Positions 25,084 through 33,764 are shown, numbered from the stretch's first letter. The stretch is 59,453 bases of DNA from Rugamonas violacea (GCF_016461825.1 NZ_JAEMNU010000125.1:24610-84062); one strand, 5' to 3'. Numbers and translations: made by a program. Notes: a model not told the origin generated them from the letters alone.

Positions 25084-25410
25084 TCAGCAGCTTGGGCAGG
25101 CGGCGCCGGACGGCGGTGTACAGGGCACGCCGGCGCAGCAGTTTTCGGTCAGGAAGCCGATCAGCGCGTTCATGCTGCCGATATTGGCGGCGTAGATGAT
25201 GAAGCGGCCGTCCTGGCGCGAGCCGATCAGCTCGGCATGCGACAGTTCTTTCAAATGGAAGGACAGCGACGACGGTGGAATGCCCAGTTGCTCACCGATC
25301 TTACTGGCGGCCATGCCCTGCGGTCCGGTCTGCACCAACAGGCGGAACACCGCCAGTCGCGACTCCTGCGCCAGCGCCGCCAGGGCGGACAATACGTTCT
25401 TGGTTTCCAC
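25084..25410 (-). CDS. arsR: Arsenite-responsive repressor ArsR
   Basis: A 108-residue ArsR/SmtB winged-helix repressor. LAQESRLAVFRLLVQTGPQG then MAASKIGEQLGIPPSSLSFH is the DNA-binding region. The typical CxCxxC of plasmid ArsR is absent from the helix; instead Cys residues cluster at the C-terminus (ENCCAGVPC ... CPSC), as in the ArsR subclass that binds As(III) with a C-terminal Cys pair plus a third Cys. The start is GTG 25410, with AGGAGT six bases ahead; longer in-frame starts to 25482 would cross the operator. It should repress the arsRCB operon by binding the palindrome at 25431-25460. Confidence 0.92.
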   Translation of the reverse strand: METKNVLSALAALAQESRLAVFRLLVQTGPQGMAASKIGEQLGIPPSSLSFHLKELSHAELIGSRQDGRFIIYAANIGSMNALIGFLTENCCAGVPCTPPSGAACPSC

Positions 25411-25430
25411 GGCCACTCCTCGATATCGAC

Positions 25431-25460
25431 TCCATATTTCAATGATAGTGGAAATATGGA
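25431..25460 (-). promoter_or_regulatory. ArsR operator palindrome
   Basis: TCCATATTTC and its exact complement GAAATATGGA flank a 10-base spacer, a perfect inverted repeat 21 bases ahead of the arsR start codon. It overlaps the -10 and spacer of the arsR promoter, the position expected for repression. Confidence 0.85.
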
Positions 25461-25470
25461 ATATACACAA
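25442..25470 (-). promoter_or_regulatory. Predicted sigma-70 promoter of arsRCB
   Basis: On the minus strand TTGTGT (25470-25465), a 17-base spacer and TATCAT (25447-25442). The operator covers the -10 box and part of the spacer. Confidence 0.6.
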
Positions 25471-25489
25471 AAAATAATTCATGGTCGGC

Positions 25490-25518
25490 TTGACAATCGA
25501 TAACCAAATGGCTATGAT
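25490..25518 (+). promoter_or_regulatory. Near-consensus sigma-70 promoter for the ArsR/SRPBCC pair
   Basis: TTGACA at 25490-25495, exactly 17 bases, then TATGAT at 25513-25518; transcription would begin near 25525, 34 bases before the ATG at 25559. One base from perfect consensus, so strong constitutive expression is expected unless repressed. Confidence 0.8.
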
Positions 25519-25558
25519 TTATTCATGCTGGCTTCCAGTAGCACCCCGAGGATTTGCA

Positions 25559-25882
25559 ATGCACGCCGAGCCGACAGTTGTTTTAAAAGCCTTGGCCGAT
25601 CCGACCCGGCGCGCCATTTTCGAACGCTTAAGCAGGGACGGCGAATTGACGGTTCATGCCCTCACCGATCCGTCGGGAGTGTCGCAACCGGCCATTTCGA
25701 AGCACTTGGGCGCGCTGAAACTAGCCGGCCTGGTGCGCGGCCGCCGGGACGGACGCGAAACGTATTACAGCGCCGTGCCGGACGCGCTGGCGCCACTGAT
25801 GGACTGGATCAGCTTCTATTCGACCTTCTGGAATAAGCAATTCGACCGCTTGGAAACCCTTTTGAAAAGGATGGATCAATAA
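25559..25882 (+). CDS. ArsR/SmtB-family transcriptional regulator
   Basis: A 107-residue winged-helix regulator of the ArsR family, of the kind usually paired with an SRPBCC (AHSA1) protein. VLKALADPTRRAIFERLSRD is the first conserved helix block, and DPSGVSQPAISKHLGALKLA is the recognition helix. No Cys metal-binding set is visible, so it is unlikely to sense arsenite although it sits beside the ars operon. ATG 25559 was chosen where homology begins; the open frame reaches back over the promoter. Its stop overlaps the next start by one base (TAATG), so both are cotranslated. It probably represses its own operon. Confidence 0.9.
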   Translation: MHAEPTVVLKALADPTRRAIFERLSRDGELTVHALTDPSGVSQPAISKHLGALKLAGLVRGRRDGRETYYSAVPDALAPLMDWISFYSTFWNKQFDRLETLLKRMDQ

Positions 25883-26286
25883 TGCAAACCGACGACACCA
25901 AAACAGTCATTGTGGAGCGCGAGATGGCGCATTCCCTCGAGAAAGTCTGGCGCGCCCTGACGCAGGGGCCGCTGATTGAGGAATGGCTGATGAAAAACGA
26001 CTTCCAACCAATCGTGGGCCACCGTTTCGACCTGCGCGGCGACTGGGGCGTGGTTGACTGCCAAGTGCTGGCGGTCGAGCCGAACAAGGAACTGTCCTAC
26101 ACCTGGGAAGCCATGGGGCTCAAGAGTGTCGTCACTTGGACCCTCGCCGCCACCAGCAAGGGAACGCAGCTGCGCATGGAGCAGTCGGGCTTCAGGCAAG
26201 ACCAGCAGCAGGCCTACCAAGGTGCCCAGTACGGCTGGCAGAAACTCTTTGGCGCACTCGAAGGCGTGCTGCAGGGGCTATCGTGA
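25882..26286 (+). CDS. SRPBCC/AHSA1-domain protein
   Basis: A 134-residue START/SRPBCC-fold protein of the AHSA1 (Hsp90 co-chaperone-like) group. The motif order VEREMAHSLEKVWRALTQGP, IEEWLMKNDFQPIVGHRFDL, VDCQVLAVEPNKELSYTWEA and YGWQKLFGALEGVL is typical: a hydrophobic ligand cavity closed by a C-terminal helix. It is translationally coupled to the ArsR-type regulator upstream. This pair is widespread in bacteria, with the ligand of the SRPBCC partner generally unknown. It converges with the GFA-family gene, 63 bases apart. Confidence 0.9.
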   Translation: MQTDDTKTVIVEREMAHSLEKVWRALTQGPLIEEWLMKNDFQPIVGHRFDLRGDWGVVDCQVLAVEPNKELSYTWEAMGLKSVVTWTLAATSKGTQLRMEQSGFRQDQQQAYQGAQYGWQKLFGALEGVLQGLS

Positions 26287-26349
26287 ATAAGAAGACACCG
26301 GCGCGAAAAGCCAAAACCTGATGGCTTTCCCCCAGCGTCGACCAGACTA

Positions 26350-26766
26350 TCATTCGCCGCGTGGCGACTGGGGGAATTTTGGCAAATCCGGGTTCATGTG
26401 ATCCCAATGTGCCGCACTGGCCGTGTAGATATTCATCTTGGGATGAAAATCGCCCGGATCATCCAGCGTGCCGGCGCGCAAACCTAGCAAATTGGGCAGC
26501 ATCTGCAATCTGGCAAACAATTGCGAGCCGCAATTCGGGCAGAAGCCACGGCTGATGGTATTGCCACTGTCGGCTTTGGAGTCAAAGTATTTAACTGTGC
26601 CTTGAATGGAAACGCTCTCCTCGGGCATGAAAATCGCTGGGGTGAATGCACTGCCTGAGCTGCGCTGGCAATCGCGACAATGACAGTTGCCCGAAAAACT
26701 AGGCTCGGCGGAAGTTTCAAAGCGGACGGCACCGCACAGGCAGCCGCCAGTAAGCAATTTGTTCAT
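26350..26766 (-). CDS. GFA-family (glutathione-dependent formaldehyde-activating-like) zinc protein
   Basis: A 138-residue protein of the GFA/CENP-V fold. Zinc-binding cysteines appear in order: GGCLCGAVRFE, NCHCRDCQRSSGSAF and GFCPNCGSQLFA. The family founder traps formaldehyde with glutathione, but most members have no proven reaction. The ATG at 26766 follows TGGGAAAAT; the frame stays open to 26847, but homology begins at MNKLLTGGCLCG. It ends with WDHMNPDLPKFPQ, a typical tail. Monocistronic by position, between a converging SRPBCC gene and a chemoreceptor gene on the same strand. Confidence 0.9.
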   Translation of the reverse strand: MNKLLTGGCLCGAVRFETSAEPSFSGNCHCRDCQRSSGSAFTPAIFMPEESVSIQGTVKYFDSKADSGNTISRGFCPNCGSQLFARLQMLPNLLGLRAGTLDDPGDFHPKMNIYTASAAHWDHMNPDLPKFPQSPRGE

Positions 26767-26983
26767 ATTTTCCCAAACCGCGAGCGCGCATTCGCGCTTT
26801 GCGGAAGTAACATGCTTCTCGTTTATAGGACACTGCTTCGGCATCATCAGCCGCCCAGCACAACGCTGGCGCCGGCGCCGGCGCCCGGCATAGCGCAGGA
26901 TAGGCGTAACCGTTGATCCGGCAGTGCAATTTTCTTGCCAAGAATACCATATTCCGCCGTTTAGAAAATACCTGTCGCGGCCG

Positions 26984-28639
26984 TCAATATCCGTTGCCGA
27001 GCCGACGCGCGGACGCCGGCGGGCGAACGGCCGCCTGTGCCGGCACGACGGCCAGCCGCGCCGGCCTGTGCTCCTTGAGCTTGAACACCGCCAGCGCCTG
27101 CATCAGCTTGTTGGCCTGCATGGCCAGGCCGCTCGTCGCGGCGGCGGCCTGCTCGACCAGGGCGGCGTTCTGCTGGGTCACGTCGTCGAGCTGGGTGACC
27201 GCCCGGTTGACCTGGGCGATGCCGGCGCCCTGCTCGGCCGAGGCGGTGGCGATCTCGCTCATCACCTGCTTGACGTCCTTGATCGAGGCGATGATGTCCT
27301 GCATGGTGCCGCCGGCGTTGTTGGCCATCAGCGTGCCGGCCTTGACCTTCTCGGACGAGATGTCGATCAGTTGCTTGATCTCGCGGGCGGCGGCGGCCGA
27401 GCGCTGGGCCAGGTTGCGCACCTCGGTGGCGACCACGGCGAAGCCCCTGCCCTGCTCGCCGGCTCGGGCCGCCTCGACCGCCGCGTTGAGCGCCAGAATG
27501 TTGGTCTGGAAGGCGATGCCGTCGATGATGCCGATGATGTCGGAAATCTTGCCCGACGAGGCGCTCATGTCGGCGATGGTCTCGATCACCTTGACGACGA
27601 TCTGACCGCCGTTCTCGGCGATCGAGTTGGCGTCGTTGGCCATGATGTTGGCCTGGGTGGCGTGGCTGGTGTTCTGGTTGACGGTGGCGGCCAGCTGTTC
27701 CATGCTCGACGCCGTTTGCTCCAGCGCGGCCGCCTGCGCCTCGGTGCGCGCCGACAGGTCCAGATTGCCGGTGGCGATCTCGCGCGTGGCGTGCTGCATC
27801 TGGACGAAGTTGCCGCGCACGTCGCCGATGATGCTGTGCAGGTTGACGCCGAGCTGGCGCAGCGAGCGCAGCAGCTGGCCGATCTCGTCGCTGCGCTCGG
27901 TGTGGATGTCGGCGCGCAGATCGCCGCCGGCCATCGCCTGGATGCTGCCGAGTGCCGCCTGCAACGGCGCGACAATGCTCTGCAGCAGGAAGTACCACAA
28001 GGCCAGCACACCGAGCACGGCGACAGCGGCCAGGCCGCCCAGCCAACTGGCGGAGGCCGCCGCCGACGCCGGCGCGACAGCGGCGACGCCAAGGATCGCC
28101 AGCGTGGCCGACAGGAAGGACATGGTCAGGCCGATGCGGCGCCGCAGCGACAGCTCGGTCAGCGCGGCAAGGCCGCTGCGCCAGCCGGTGGCGACGGCGC
28201 GGCCTTGGCGGATCGCCAGGCGCTTGGGGTTGCCGGCCTTGATCTCGCGGTACAACTGGTCGACGGCGGCGACTTGGTCGCGGCTGGGCTTGGTGCGCAC
28301 CGACATGTAGCCGACCGGGCGGCCATGCTCCATGGTCGGTGTGACGTTCGCCAGCACCCAATAGAAGTCGCCGTTCTTGCAGCGGTTCTTCACCAGACCG
28401 GTCCACGGCAGGCCGGACTTGACGGTCGCCCACAGGTCGGCGAAGGCCTCCTTCGGCATGTCCGGGTGGCGCAGGATGTTCTGGGGGGCGCCGAGCAACT
28501 CGTCCTCGGCGTAGCCGCTGACTTCGACGAAGTAGGGATTGGCGTAGGTGATGTTGCCCTGCAGATCGGTGGTGGAGACGATGGTCTGGCCATCGCGCAG
28601 CACGTATTCGTTGTTGCTAACCGGAGTGTTCAAACGCAC
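26984..28639 (-). CDS. Aer-like PAS-containing methyl-accepting chemotaxis protein
   Basis: A 551-residue chemoreceptor of the energy-taxis type. An N-terminal PAS domain (residues about 10-120: TDLQGNITYANPYFVEVSGY, NGDFYWVLANVTPTMEHGRP) faces the cytoplasm and in Aer binds FAD. Two adjacent hydrophobic segments follow (LTMSFLSATLAILGVAAVAP, GLAAVAVLGVLALWYFLLQS), a HAMP-like region, then the signalling hairpin with FQTNILALNAAVEAARAGEQ and FAVVATEVRNLAQRSA. The start is GTG 28639 with GAGG 11-14 bases ahead; the frame extends to 28699 without support. No CheA/CheW gene is adjacent. It likely reports redox or oxygen state to the flagellar motor. Confidence 0.92.
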   Translation of the reverse strand: MRLNTPVSNNEYVLRDGQTIVSTTDLQGNITYANPYFVEVSGYAEDELLGAPQNILRHPDMPKEAFADLWATVKSGLPWTGLVKNRCKNGDFYWVLANVTPTMEHGRPVGYMSVRTKPSRDQVAAVDQLYREIKAGNPKRLAIRQGRAVATGWRSGLAALTELSLRRRIGLTMSFLSATLAILGVAAVAPASAAASASWLGGLAAVAVLGVLALWYFLLQSIVAPLQAALGSIQAMAGGDLRADIHTERSDEIGQLLRSLRQLGVNLHSIIGDVRGNFVQMQHATREIATGNLDLSARTEAQAAALEQTASSMEQLAATVNQNTSHATQANIMANDANSIAENGGQIVVKVIETIADMSASSGKISDIIGIIDGIAFQTNILALNAAVEAARAGEQGRGFAVVATEVRNLAQRSAAAAREIKQLIDISSEKVKAGTLMANNAGGTMQDIIASIKDVKQVMSEIATASAEQGAGIAQVNRAVTQLDDVTQQNAALVEQAAAATSGLAMQANKLMQALAVFKLKEHRPARLAVVPAQAAVRPPASARRLGNGY

Positions 28640-29037
28640 TGGACTATTTCCTCTCTTGATTGCCGCATCAATACGCAATGAGAGGAAGATGCCCGGCACG
28701 TCGGCGGATCAAGGCCGGCCTTCGGCAATCATGCTTCCCGCCGGGGGAAGCCACATCTGTGCGTATTGAGGCAGGTATTGTCGGGGCCGTCTTCTGTGGA
28801 GCGGCTGTGGCGAAATAAATAATATTTCTTTGTGGAATTATTATACTTCATTTGCGAAATACTTATGCCTTGTTTTCCGCCGCTGACGGCGTAGCGAGGA
28901 TGGTTGATGTTGCCGCGCAACACTATTGCCAAGTAAGCAATCAGTAGACACCCTTCTGAGATCTCGCTTGATCGTCGGGTTTTCAAGGATATTAATTGTG
29001 GGGAAGGTCCGTTCTCGCCCCAAAGCTGCCAGTCGTC

Positions 29038-29057
29038 GTTCCCGCGAAAGCGGGAAC
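29038..29057. repeat. REP-like palindrome, GAAA-loop copy
   Basis: GTTCCCGCGAAAGCGGGAAC, same stem as the other copies but with GAAA as loop and in the opposite orientation (preceded by CGTC, followed by CCATGC). Confidence 0.85.
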
Positions 29058-29089
29058 CCATGCTGAGTATTCAAACAAGCGGCGTATGG

Positions 29090-29109
29090 ATTCCCGCCTA
29101 CGCGGGAAT
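29090..29109. repeat. REP-like palindrome, A/T-ended variant
   Basis: ATTCCCGCCTACGCGGGAAT, with both end bases changed together so pairing is kept. The same variant type occurs at 42709-42728. Compensating change argues that the stem is what is selected or copied. Confidence 0.85.
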
Positions 29110-29288
29110 GACGGGTCTTGGCCGAACGCGGCCGATAGTCGCATAGCATCTTGCTCATCTGAAAAATGCACGAAATCTCACGGCATCGAAGTGCGAGGTG
29201 TCTGGCTGCGATTTACGGAACAGGTGGCCGCACCGCTTTATGCGATTGGCTGGCGGCGACTTATGGGTGCATCGAATAAGCCTGACTT

Positions 29289-29379
29289 CGTCGTTCCGCA
29301 TCGGCGCACCGCCGCGTAGGCGGGAACCCATATCGCGCTAGACAGGGTGCGGCGTATAGGTTCCCACCTGCGCGGGAAC
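29289..29379. repeat. Diverged pair of REP-like elements
   Basis: A degraded inverted copy (CGTCGTTCCGC ... GGCGGGAACCCA, 29289-29330) faces a near-intact copy at 29360-29379 (GTTCCCAC/GCGGGAAC, one mismatch) followed by GACGGG. Head-to-head pairs of this sort are typical of REP doublets. Confidence 0.7.
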
Positions 29380-29539
29380 GACGGGTTTTAGAGGTGCCCT
29401 TATGAGAATAGAGGTCTGTGGTGATGAGAATAGTCAATTTGATGAACTGGTTCAGGCCGCGAGTAGCCGGCTGAAGCAGCAGACGGTGGCACTGCCGAAC
29501 TTGAACATCACGACATTCCCGGCCGGCCCCTCCCCCGTC

Positions 29540-30955
29540 TCAGTTGAGCGCGGCCTCGACGGCTGCAGCGGCGTCGAACAAATGTCCCTCCGCGCCCGGC
29601 GCGCAGGCCAGCATCACGCTGGGCGCCAAACCGCTGGCGGGATCGGCGTGGCGCCAGGCGGGCACGGCGATGGTCGGCAGGTCGCAGTAGTTGCAGAAGG
29701 TGATGGGTGTCATCAGGCCGTTCGGGCCGGGCCGCAGGGTTTTGCGGTTCATGCCGCCGTGCTTGGGTGCCAGCATGCCCAGCGTGGGCAGCAGCAGGAT
29801 GCCGTCGGCGCCGAGCAGGCCGCGATAGTGGGCGCGCGCCGCCTCGAAGGTGGCGATCAGGCGCGCCAGCTGGGCGGCGCCGCGCGGCTTGATGAACTGG
29901 CCCAGCGTGGCGCCCTGCAACATCCACATGAACAGGCCGGGATCGATGGTGGCGCGGCCGGTCAGCTGGCGCAGCGCCTCGCCCCAGACGTTGAACCGGC
30001 CCGCCTCGGGCGTGCTGAGCAGGCGCTGCCAGGACGGCGCGGCGTCGTGCAGGATCATCGACGGCATGCGGAAGAACAGCTGGCCGACGTCGCCGAAGGC
30101 GGCCGTCTCGGGCCGCATGCCCTCCTGACCGAGCGCCGTCTGCGCCGACGCCAACGCGGCGCCAATGCAGGGGCTTTCTACGCTGTAGGGGAAGCCGGCC
30201 GGGCCGATCAGGCGCAGGCCGGCCAGCGGCGCGGGCGGCGCCGGCGCGCGCTCGGCGATGACCTGGTAGACCATCCGGGCGTCGCGCACGCTGCGGGTGA
30301 TCGGTCCGATGCCCAGCCAACTGGCGGTGTGGCCGTCGATCTGCGGCCAGGTGCCGGTGCCGTCGACGGCGCCCGAGGCGGGTTTGAAGCCGACCAGGCC
30401 GCAGAAGGCGGCCGGGATGCGGATCGAGCCGAGGATGTCGGAGCCCAGGCCGAAGGCGCTGGCGCCGGAGCCGACCAGGGCGCCCTCGCCGCCGGTCGAG
30501 CCGCCGGCCACGCGGCTGGGGTCGAGCGGGTTGTTGGTGCGGCCGTAGCGCGGGTTGCTGCTCTCGCCGGTCATGGCGAACTCGGGCACGTTGCTGCGGG
30601 CGATGACAATCGCGCCGGCGGCGCGCAGTTTGGCGACGACGCTGGCGTCGGCGGCCTGCGGTTGCGGCGTCATGCGCAGCGAGCCGGCGGTGATGCTCTG
30701 GCCGGCGATGCCGAAGGTCTCCTTGACCGTGCACGGCAGTCCGGCCAGCGGACCCGGCCGCGCCTGGCGCACGGCCTCTGCGGCCTCGTCGCGCAGCACC
30801 TGGGTGGCGCCGTTGAGCGCGCCCTGGGTGGCGTCGAGGCGGGCCAGATGCTGACGCAACAGCTCGGCGGCGCTGGATTCACCCCGCTCCAGCTGCTGTT
30901 TCAGGGCGACGGCGTCGGGCATGGCGGGGCGTTGCGGCGTGGCGGTCAAGGTCAT
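29540..30955 (-). CDS. Amidase-signature family hydrolase
   Basis: A 471-residue amidase of the Ser-cisSer-Lys class (AtzE/GatA-like). The Lys is in PLAGLPCTVKETFGIAG; the glycine/serine signature is RVAGGSTGGEGALVGSGASA with the nucleophile Ser in GLGSDILGSIRIPAAFCG, all canonical. C-terminal LLPTLGMLAPKHGG and FCNYCDLPTIAVPAW match amidases that hydrolyse small amides. No gatB or gatC is adjacent, so a role in tRNA amidation is not supported. ATG 30955 is preferred by homology; ATG 30982 is also possible and neither has a clear ribosome site. It lies 140 bases after the response-regulator gene on the same strand. Confidence 0.9.
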   Translation of the reverse strand: MTLTATPQRPAMPDAVALKQQLERGESSAAELLRQHLARLDATQGALNGATQVLRDEAAEAVRQARPGPLAGLPCTVKETFGIAGQSITAGSLRMTPQPQAADASVVAKLRAAGAIVIARSNVPEFAMTGESSNPRYGRTNNPLDPSRVAGGSTGGEGALVGSGASAFGLGSDILGSIRIPAAFCGLVGFKPASGAVDGTGTWPQIDGHTASWLGIGPITRSVRDARMVYQVIAERAPAPPAPLAGLRLIGPAGFPYSVESPCIGAALASAQTALGQEGMRPETAAFGDVGQLFFRMPSMILHDAAPSWQRLLSTPEAGRFNVWGEALRQLTGRATIDPGLFMWMLQGATLGQFIKPRGAAQLARLIATFEAARAHYRGLLGADGILLLPTLGMLAPKHGGMNRKTLRPGPNGLMTPITFCNYCDLPTIAVPAWRHADPASGLAPSVMLACAPGAEGHLFDAAAAVEAALN

Positions 30956-31095
30956 TGGCAAATGGGGCTGGGCCCGGTGCATGGTTCAACGGTGGAGGCG
31001 GGAGCGCCCGGCGAGTATAGACAATATTGGATTAAAACAACACCGGGCAATGTCGCCGGGGTCGGTGCGCGTGGCTGCCGCGCCGCCCCACCACC

Positions 31096-31794
31096 TCAGG
31101 TGCCGGCCGGCGCCGGCGGCTCGTAGCGGTAGCCGACGCCGTACACCGATTGCAGGCAGTCGGCCTGCGGCCCGCAGCCGCTCAGCTTGCGGCGGATGTT
31201 TTTGATGTGGGAGTCGACCGTGCGGTCGTTGATGCTGCGCTGGTCTTCGTGGGCGATGTCGAGCAATTGCTGGCGCGAAAACACGCGCTGCGGATGGCCG
31301 ACCAGTTCGGCCAGCAAGCGGAATTCGACCGGCGTCAGCGGCAGCGCGGCGCCAAGATGCAGCACTTGCATGCGTGCGCGGTCGACCAGCAGGCCGGGCG
31401 ATGGGGCCGCCGTCGGCAACACGCCGGCGGCGCGGCGCAGGTGGACGCGCACCCGGGCGACCAGTTCGCGCGGGCTGAACGGCTTGCAGACGTAGTCGTC
31501 GGCGCCGGTGTCGAGGCCGAGCAGGCGGTCGACCTCGTCCACCCGCGCCGTCAACATGATGATCGGCACGGGCGAAAATTGCCGCACGGCGCGGCAGACG
31601 CCGATGCCGTCCAGCCCGGGCAGCATCAGGTCGAGCACCATCAGGTCGGCGCCGCCGTCGCGCATGGCGGCCACGGCGGCCAGGCCGTCGTCGACGTGGC
31701 TGCTGCGCCAGTCGGCGGCGGCGAAGTAGTCGGCCAGCAGCGCGGCGATCTTGGGGTCGTCCTCGACGATGAGAATGTGGGGGCGATTATCCAT
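31096..31794 (-). CDS. OmpR-family response regulator (BaeR-like)
   Basis: A 232-residue regulator. Residues 6-120 are the receiver, with the acidic pair in ILIVEDDPKI, the phospho-acceptor D55 in LMVLDLMLPG, and Lys in DDYVCKPFSP. Residues about 135-228 are the winged-helix output domain (LTPVEFRLLAELVGHPQRVF, SINDRTVDSHIKNIRRKL, VYGVGYRYEP). The DHIKNLRRK-type region and overall pattern are closest to BaeR, the envelope-stress regulator. ATG 31794 overlaps the kinase stop by eight bases, so the kinase is made first and the two are coupled. Confidence 0.92.
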   Translation of the reverse strand: MDNRPHILIVEDDPKIAALLADYFAAADWRSSHVDDGLAAVAAMRDGGADLMVLDLMLPGLDGIGVCRAVRQFSPVPIIMLTARVDEVDRLLGLDTGADDYVCKPFSPRELVARVRVHLRRAAGVLPTAAPSPGLLVDRARMQVLHLGAALPLTPVEFRLLAELVGHPQRVFSRQQLLDIAHEDQRSINDRTVDSHIKNIRRKLSGCGPQADCLQSVYGVGYRYEPPAPAGT

Positions 31795-33598
31795 GTTGCT
31801 CCATAGACGGCTGGTTGGCGGGGCCGCGCGCGGGCGGACCCAAGGGCAGCCGCAGTACGATGTTGAGGCCGCCCAGCGCCGATGGCAAGGCGACGATGTT
31901 GCCGCCGTGGGCCTCGAGCAGCACCTTGCAAATGGCCAGGCCCAGGCCGCTGCCGCCGCGCCCGCGGGTGCGCACGGTGTCGACCCGGTACAGCCGTTCG
32001 AAAATGCTGGCATGGGCGCCAACGGGTACGCCGGGGGCGCTGTCGGCGATGCTCAGCTCGGCCCAGGCGCCGTCGCGCGTCAATGCGAGCACGATGCGGC
32101 CGCCGGCGTCGGTGTAGCGCAGGCTGTTCTCCAGCAGATTCGCCAACACCTGGGTCAGCCGGCCGCCGTCGCCGGTCAAGGCCAGCGGCGCGGCCGGCGT
32201 GGTCCACTCCAGCCGCAGGCCGGCTTTGGCGGCGCGGCCCTGGTAGCGCTCCAACAGCGGCGTCAGCAGGGCCGCCAGGTCCAGCGTCCGCCACTGGTAA
32301 TGCAGCTCGCCGGCGTCGGCCAGGGCCAGCTGTTGCAGGTCGTCGAGCAGTTGCCCCAGGCGCAGCACCTCGCCGTGCAGCGACTCCAGCGCGGCGTTGT
32401 CGGCCAGCCGGATGCCGTCGATCTGCGCCTCGATCTCGCCGCGCAGCACCGTCAGCGGCGTGCGCAGTTCGTGCGAGATGTCGGCCAGCATGCGGCGGCG
32501 CTGCCCTTCGCTCCGCTCCAGCGCCTCGGCCATGGCGTTGACGTCGCGCGCCAGGTCGGCCAACTCGTCGCGCGAGACCAGCGGGGCGCGGGCAGAAAAC
32601 TGACCCTGCGCCAGCTTCGCCGTCACCTTGTGCAGCTCGGCGACCGGGCGCAGCAGGTGGCGCGCCAGCCAGATCGCCGCCAGCAGGGCCAGCGCGATCA
32701 GGGCGACGGCCAGCAGCAAGATGGTTTGCAACTGGCCACGCAGGAACACGGTGGCGCTGGGGTCTGAGCCGCTGGCCTGGCGCAGCGGCATCAGGCGCAT
32801 GCGGCCGACCACCCGGCCGTCGACCTTGATGTCGCGTTCTATGCCGGGCGGAAAATCGGGCGGGCCGATGACGACGCGGCCCTCGGCGTCGACGATGGAG
32901 ATGCGCGAGGCGAAGCCGATCGGGTCGTGGCGCGGCGGGCGCCCTTCGGCGCGGCGTCCCTGCGGCTCGTCGTCCTCGGCGGGCGGCGCCGCCTGGTCCC
33001 GGCGTGGTGACGCTTCTTCCCGGCGCGACGGCGCTTCTTGCCCGCGCGGCGCCGTTTCATTCAGCCGCGGCGACGCTTCATCCAGCCGTGGCAACGTTTC
33101 ATTCAGCCGTGGCGGTGGCTCATCCGGCCGTGGCGGTGGCCGCATGCCGTACCGGGCACGCGGCGGCGGGCGGCGCCCGGTCTGCTCGCCGGCATCACCA
33201 GCCTCGCCGGCATCGCCATCAGCACCGACAAGCTCGTCGGGATCTTGGCCGCGCGCCCGGTCCGGCGCGCCGGCAGCGGCCTCCCCGGGCGGTGGCGTGG
33301 CACGCGGCGGCGGACCGCCGCGCTCCTCCACCTCGGCCAGGATGCGCGGCTTCATCTGATCCAGCACGCTTTTAAAGGCGCGCGGTTGGCGCCGCAGCCA
33401 GTCGAAACTGCCTTCGAGGCGGTAGCGGTCCTCCAGCAGCTGGCGCAGCTGGTCCAGGTCCTGGGTCTGCAGTTCGTTCAGATAGGCGACGAAGCCGCGC
33501 TGCAAATTGCTGCTGGTCACCCACGCCATGGTGCCGACGCAGAGGATGACCAGCGCCGTCACCGCCAACGCGATCTTGCGCGCGATGGTCAGCCGCAT
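31787..33598 (-). CDS. Sensor histidine kinase (BaeS-like) with long repetitive periplasmic segment
   Basis: A 603-residue kinase. TM1 is IALAVTALVILCVGTMAWV; TM2 (residues about 285-312) is ILLLAVALIALALLAAIWLA; then HAMP (LLRPVAELHKVTAKLAQGQF), HisKA with H376 in ADISHELRTPL, and HATPase (LTQVLANLLENSLRYTDAGG, GGSGLGLAICKVLLEAHGG). Between the helices is an unusually long periplasmic part with a Pro/Arg/Glu-rich stretch (residues about 95-215) containing tandem PRLNE/PRLDE units of about eight residues. It is disordered in character and not found in ordinary BaeS. The start at 33598 has GGGCGGGGACG ahead. The gene pairs with the downstream regulator and diverges from the cytochrome gene. 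Confidence 0.9.
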   Translation of the reverse strand: MRLTIARKIALAVTALVILCVGTMAWVTSSNLQRGFVAYLNELQTQDLDQLRQLLEDRYRLEGSFDWLRRQPRAFKSVLDQMKPRILAEVEERGGPPPRATPPPGEAAAGAPDRARGQDPDELVGADGDAGEAGDAGEQTGRRPPPRARYGMRPPPRPDEPPPRLNETLPRLDEASPRLNETAPRGQEAPSRREEASPRRDQAAPPAEDDEPQGRRAEGRPPRHDPIGFASRISIVDAEGRVVIGPPDFPPGIERDIKVDGRVVGRMRLMPLRQASGSDPSATVFLRGQLQTILLLAVALIALALLAAIWLARHLLRPVAELHKVTAKLAQGQFSARAPLVSRDELADLARDVNAMAEALERSEGQRRRMLADISHELRTPLTVLRGEIEAQIDGIRLADNAALESLHGEVLRLGQLLDDLQQLALADAGELHYQWRTLDLAALLTPLLERYQGRAAKAGLRLEWTTPAAPLALTGDGGRLTQVLANLLENSLRYTDAGGRIVLALTRDGAWAELSIADSAPGVPVGAHASIFERLYRVDTVRTRGRGGSGLGLAICKVLLEAHGGNIVALPSALGGLNIVLRLPLGPPARGPANQPSMEQHG

Positions 33599-33764
33599 CG
33601 TCCCCGCCCTTGCTGAATCGCCATTCCAGCGCCCCGTCGTTTGTTTATTGTCAGCAATCATACCCGGCAATTGTGCAGCCAATATGAAAAGCCGGCGAGC
33701 TCCATTTTTCCTGCACATTGTTGCCGCAAAGTGATTCCTATCGACAATAAACAGGAGATCCGCG

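Larger units (their letters stand above)
28640..29539. other. 900-base gene-free gap with palindromic repeats
   Basis: No supported gene. Contents: a 7-bp stem GCTTCCC/GGGAAGC at 28733-28751; an AT-rich part near 28810-28870; REP-like palindromes at 29038-29057 and 29090-29109; a diverged copy at about 29289-29330; and a one-mismatch copy at 29360-29379. The first and last halves of the repeat set point in opposite directions. Confidence 0.7.

Noticed and set aside
28990..29390. Palindromes as CRISPR repeats
   Set aside because: Copies vary in orientation and spacing, are REP-like and dispersed across the window.
29402..31126. 574-codon frame opposite the amidase
   Set aside because: Antisense shadow without family features.
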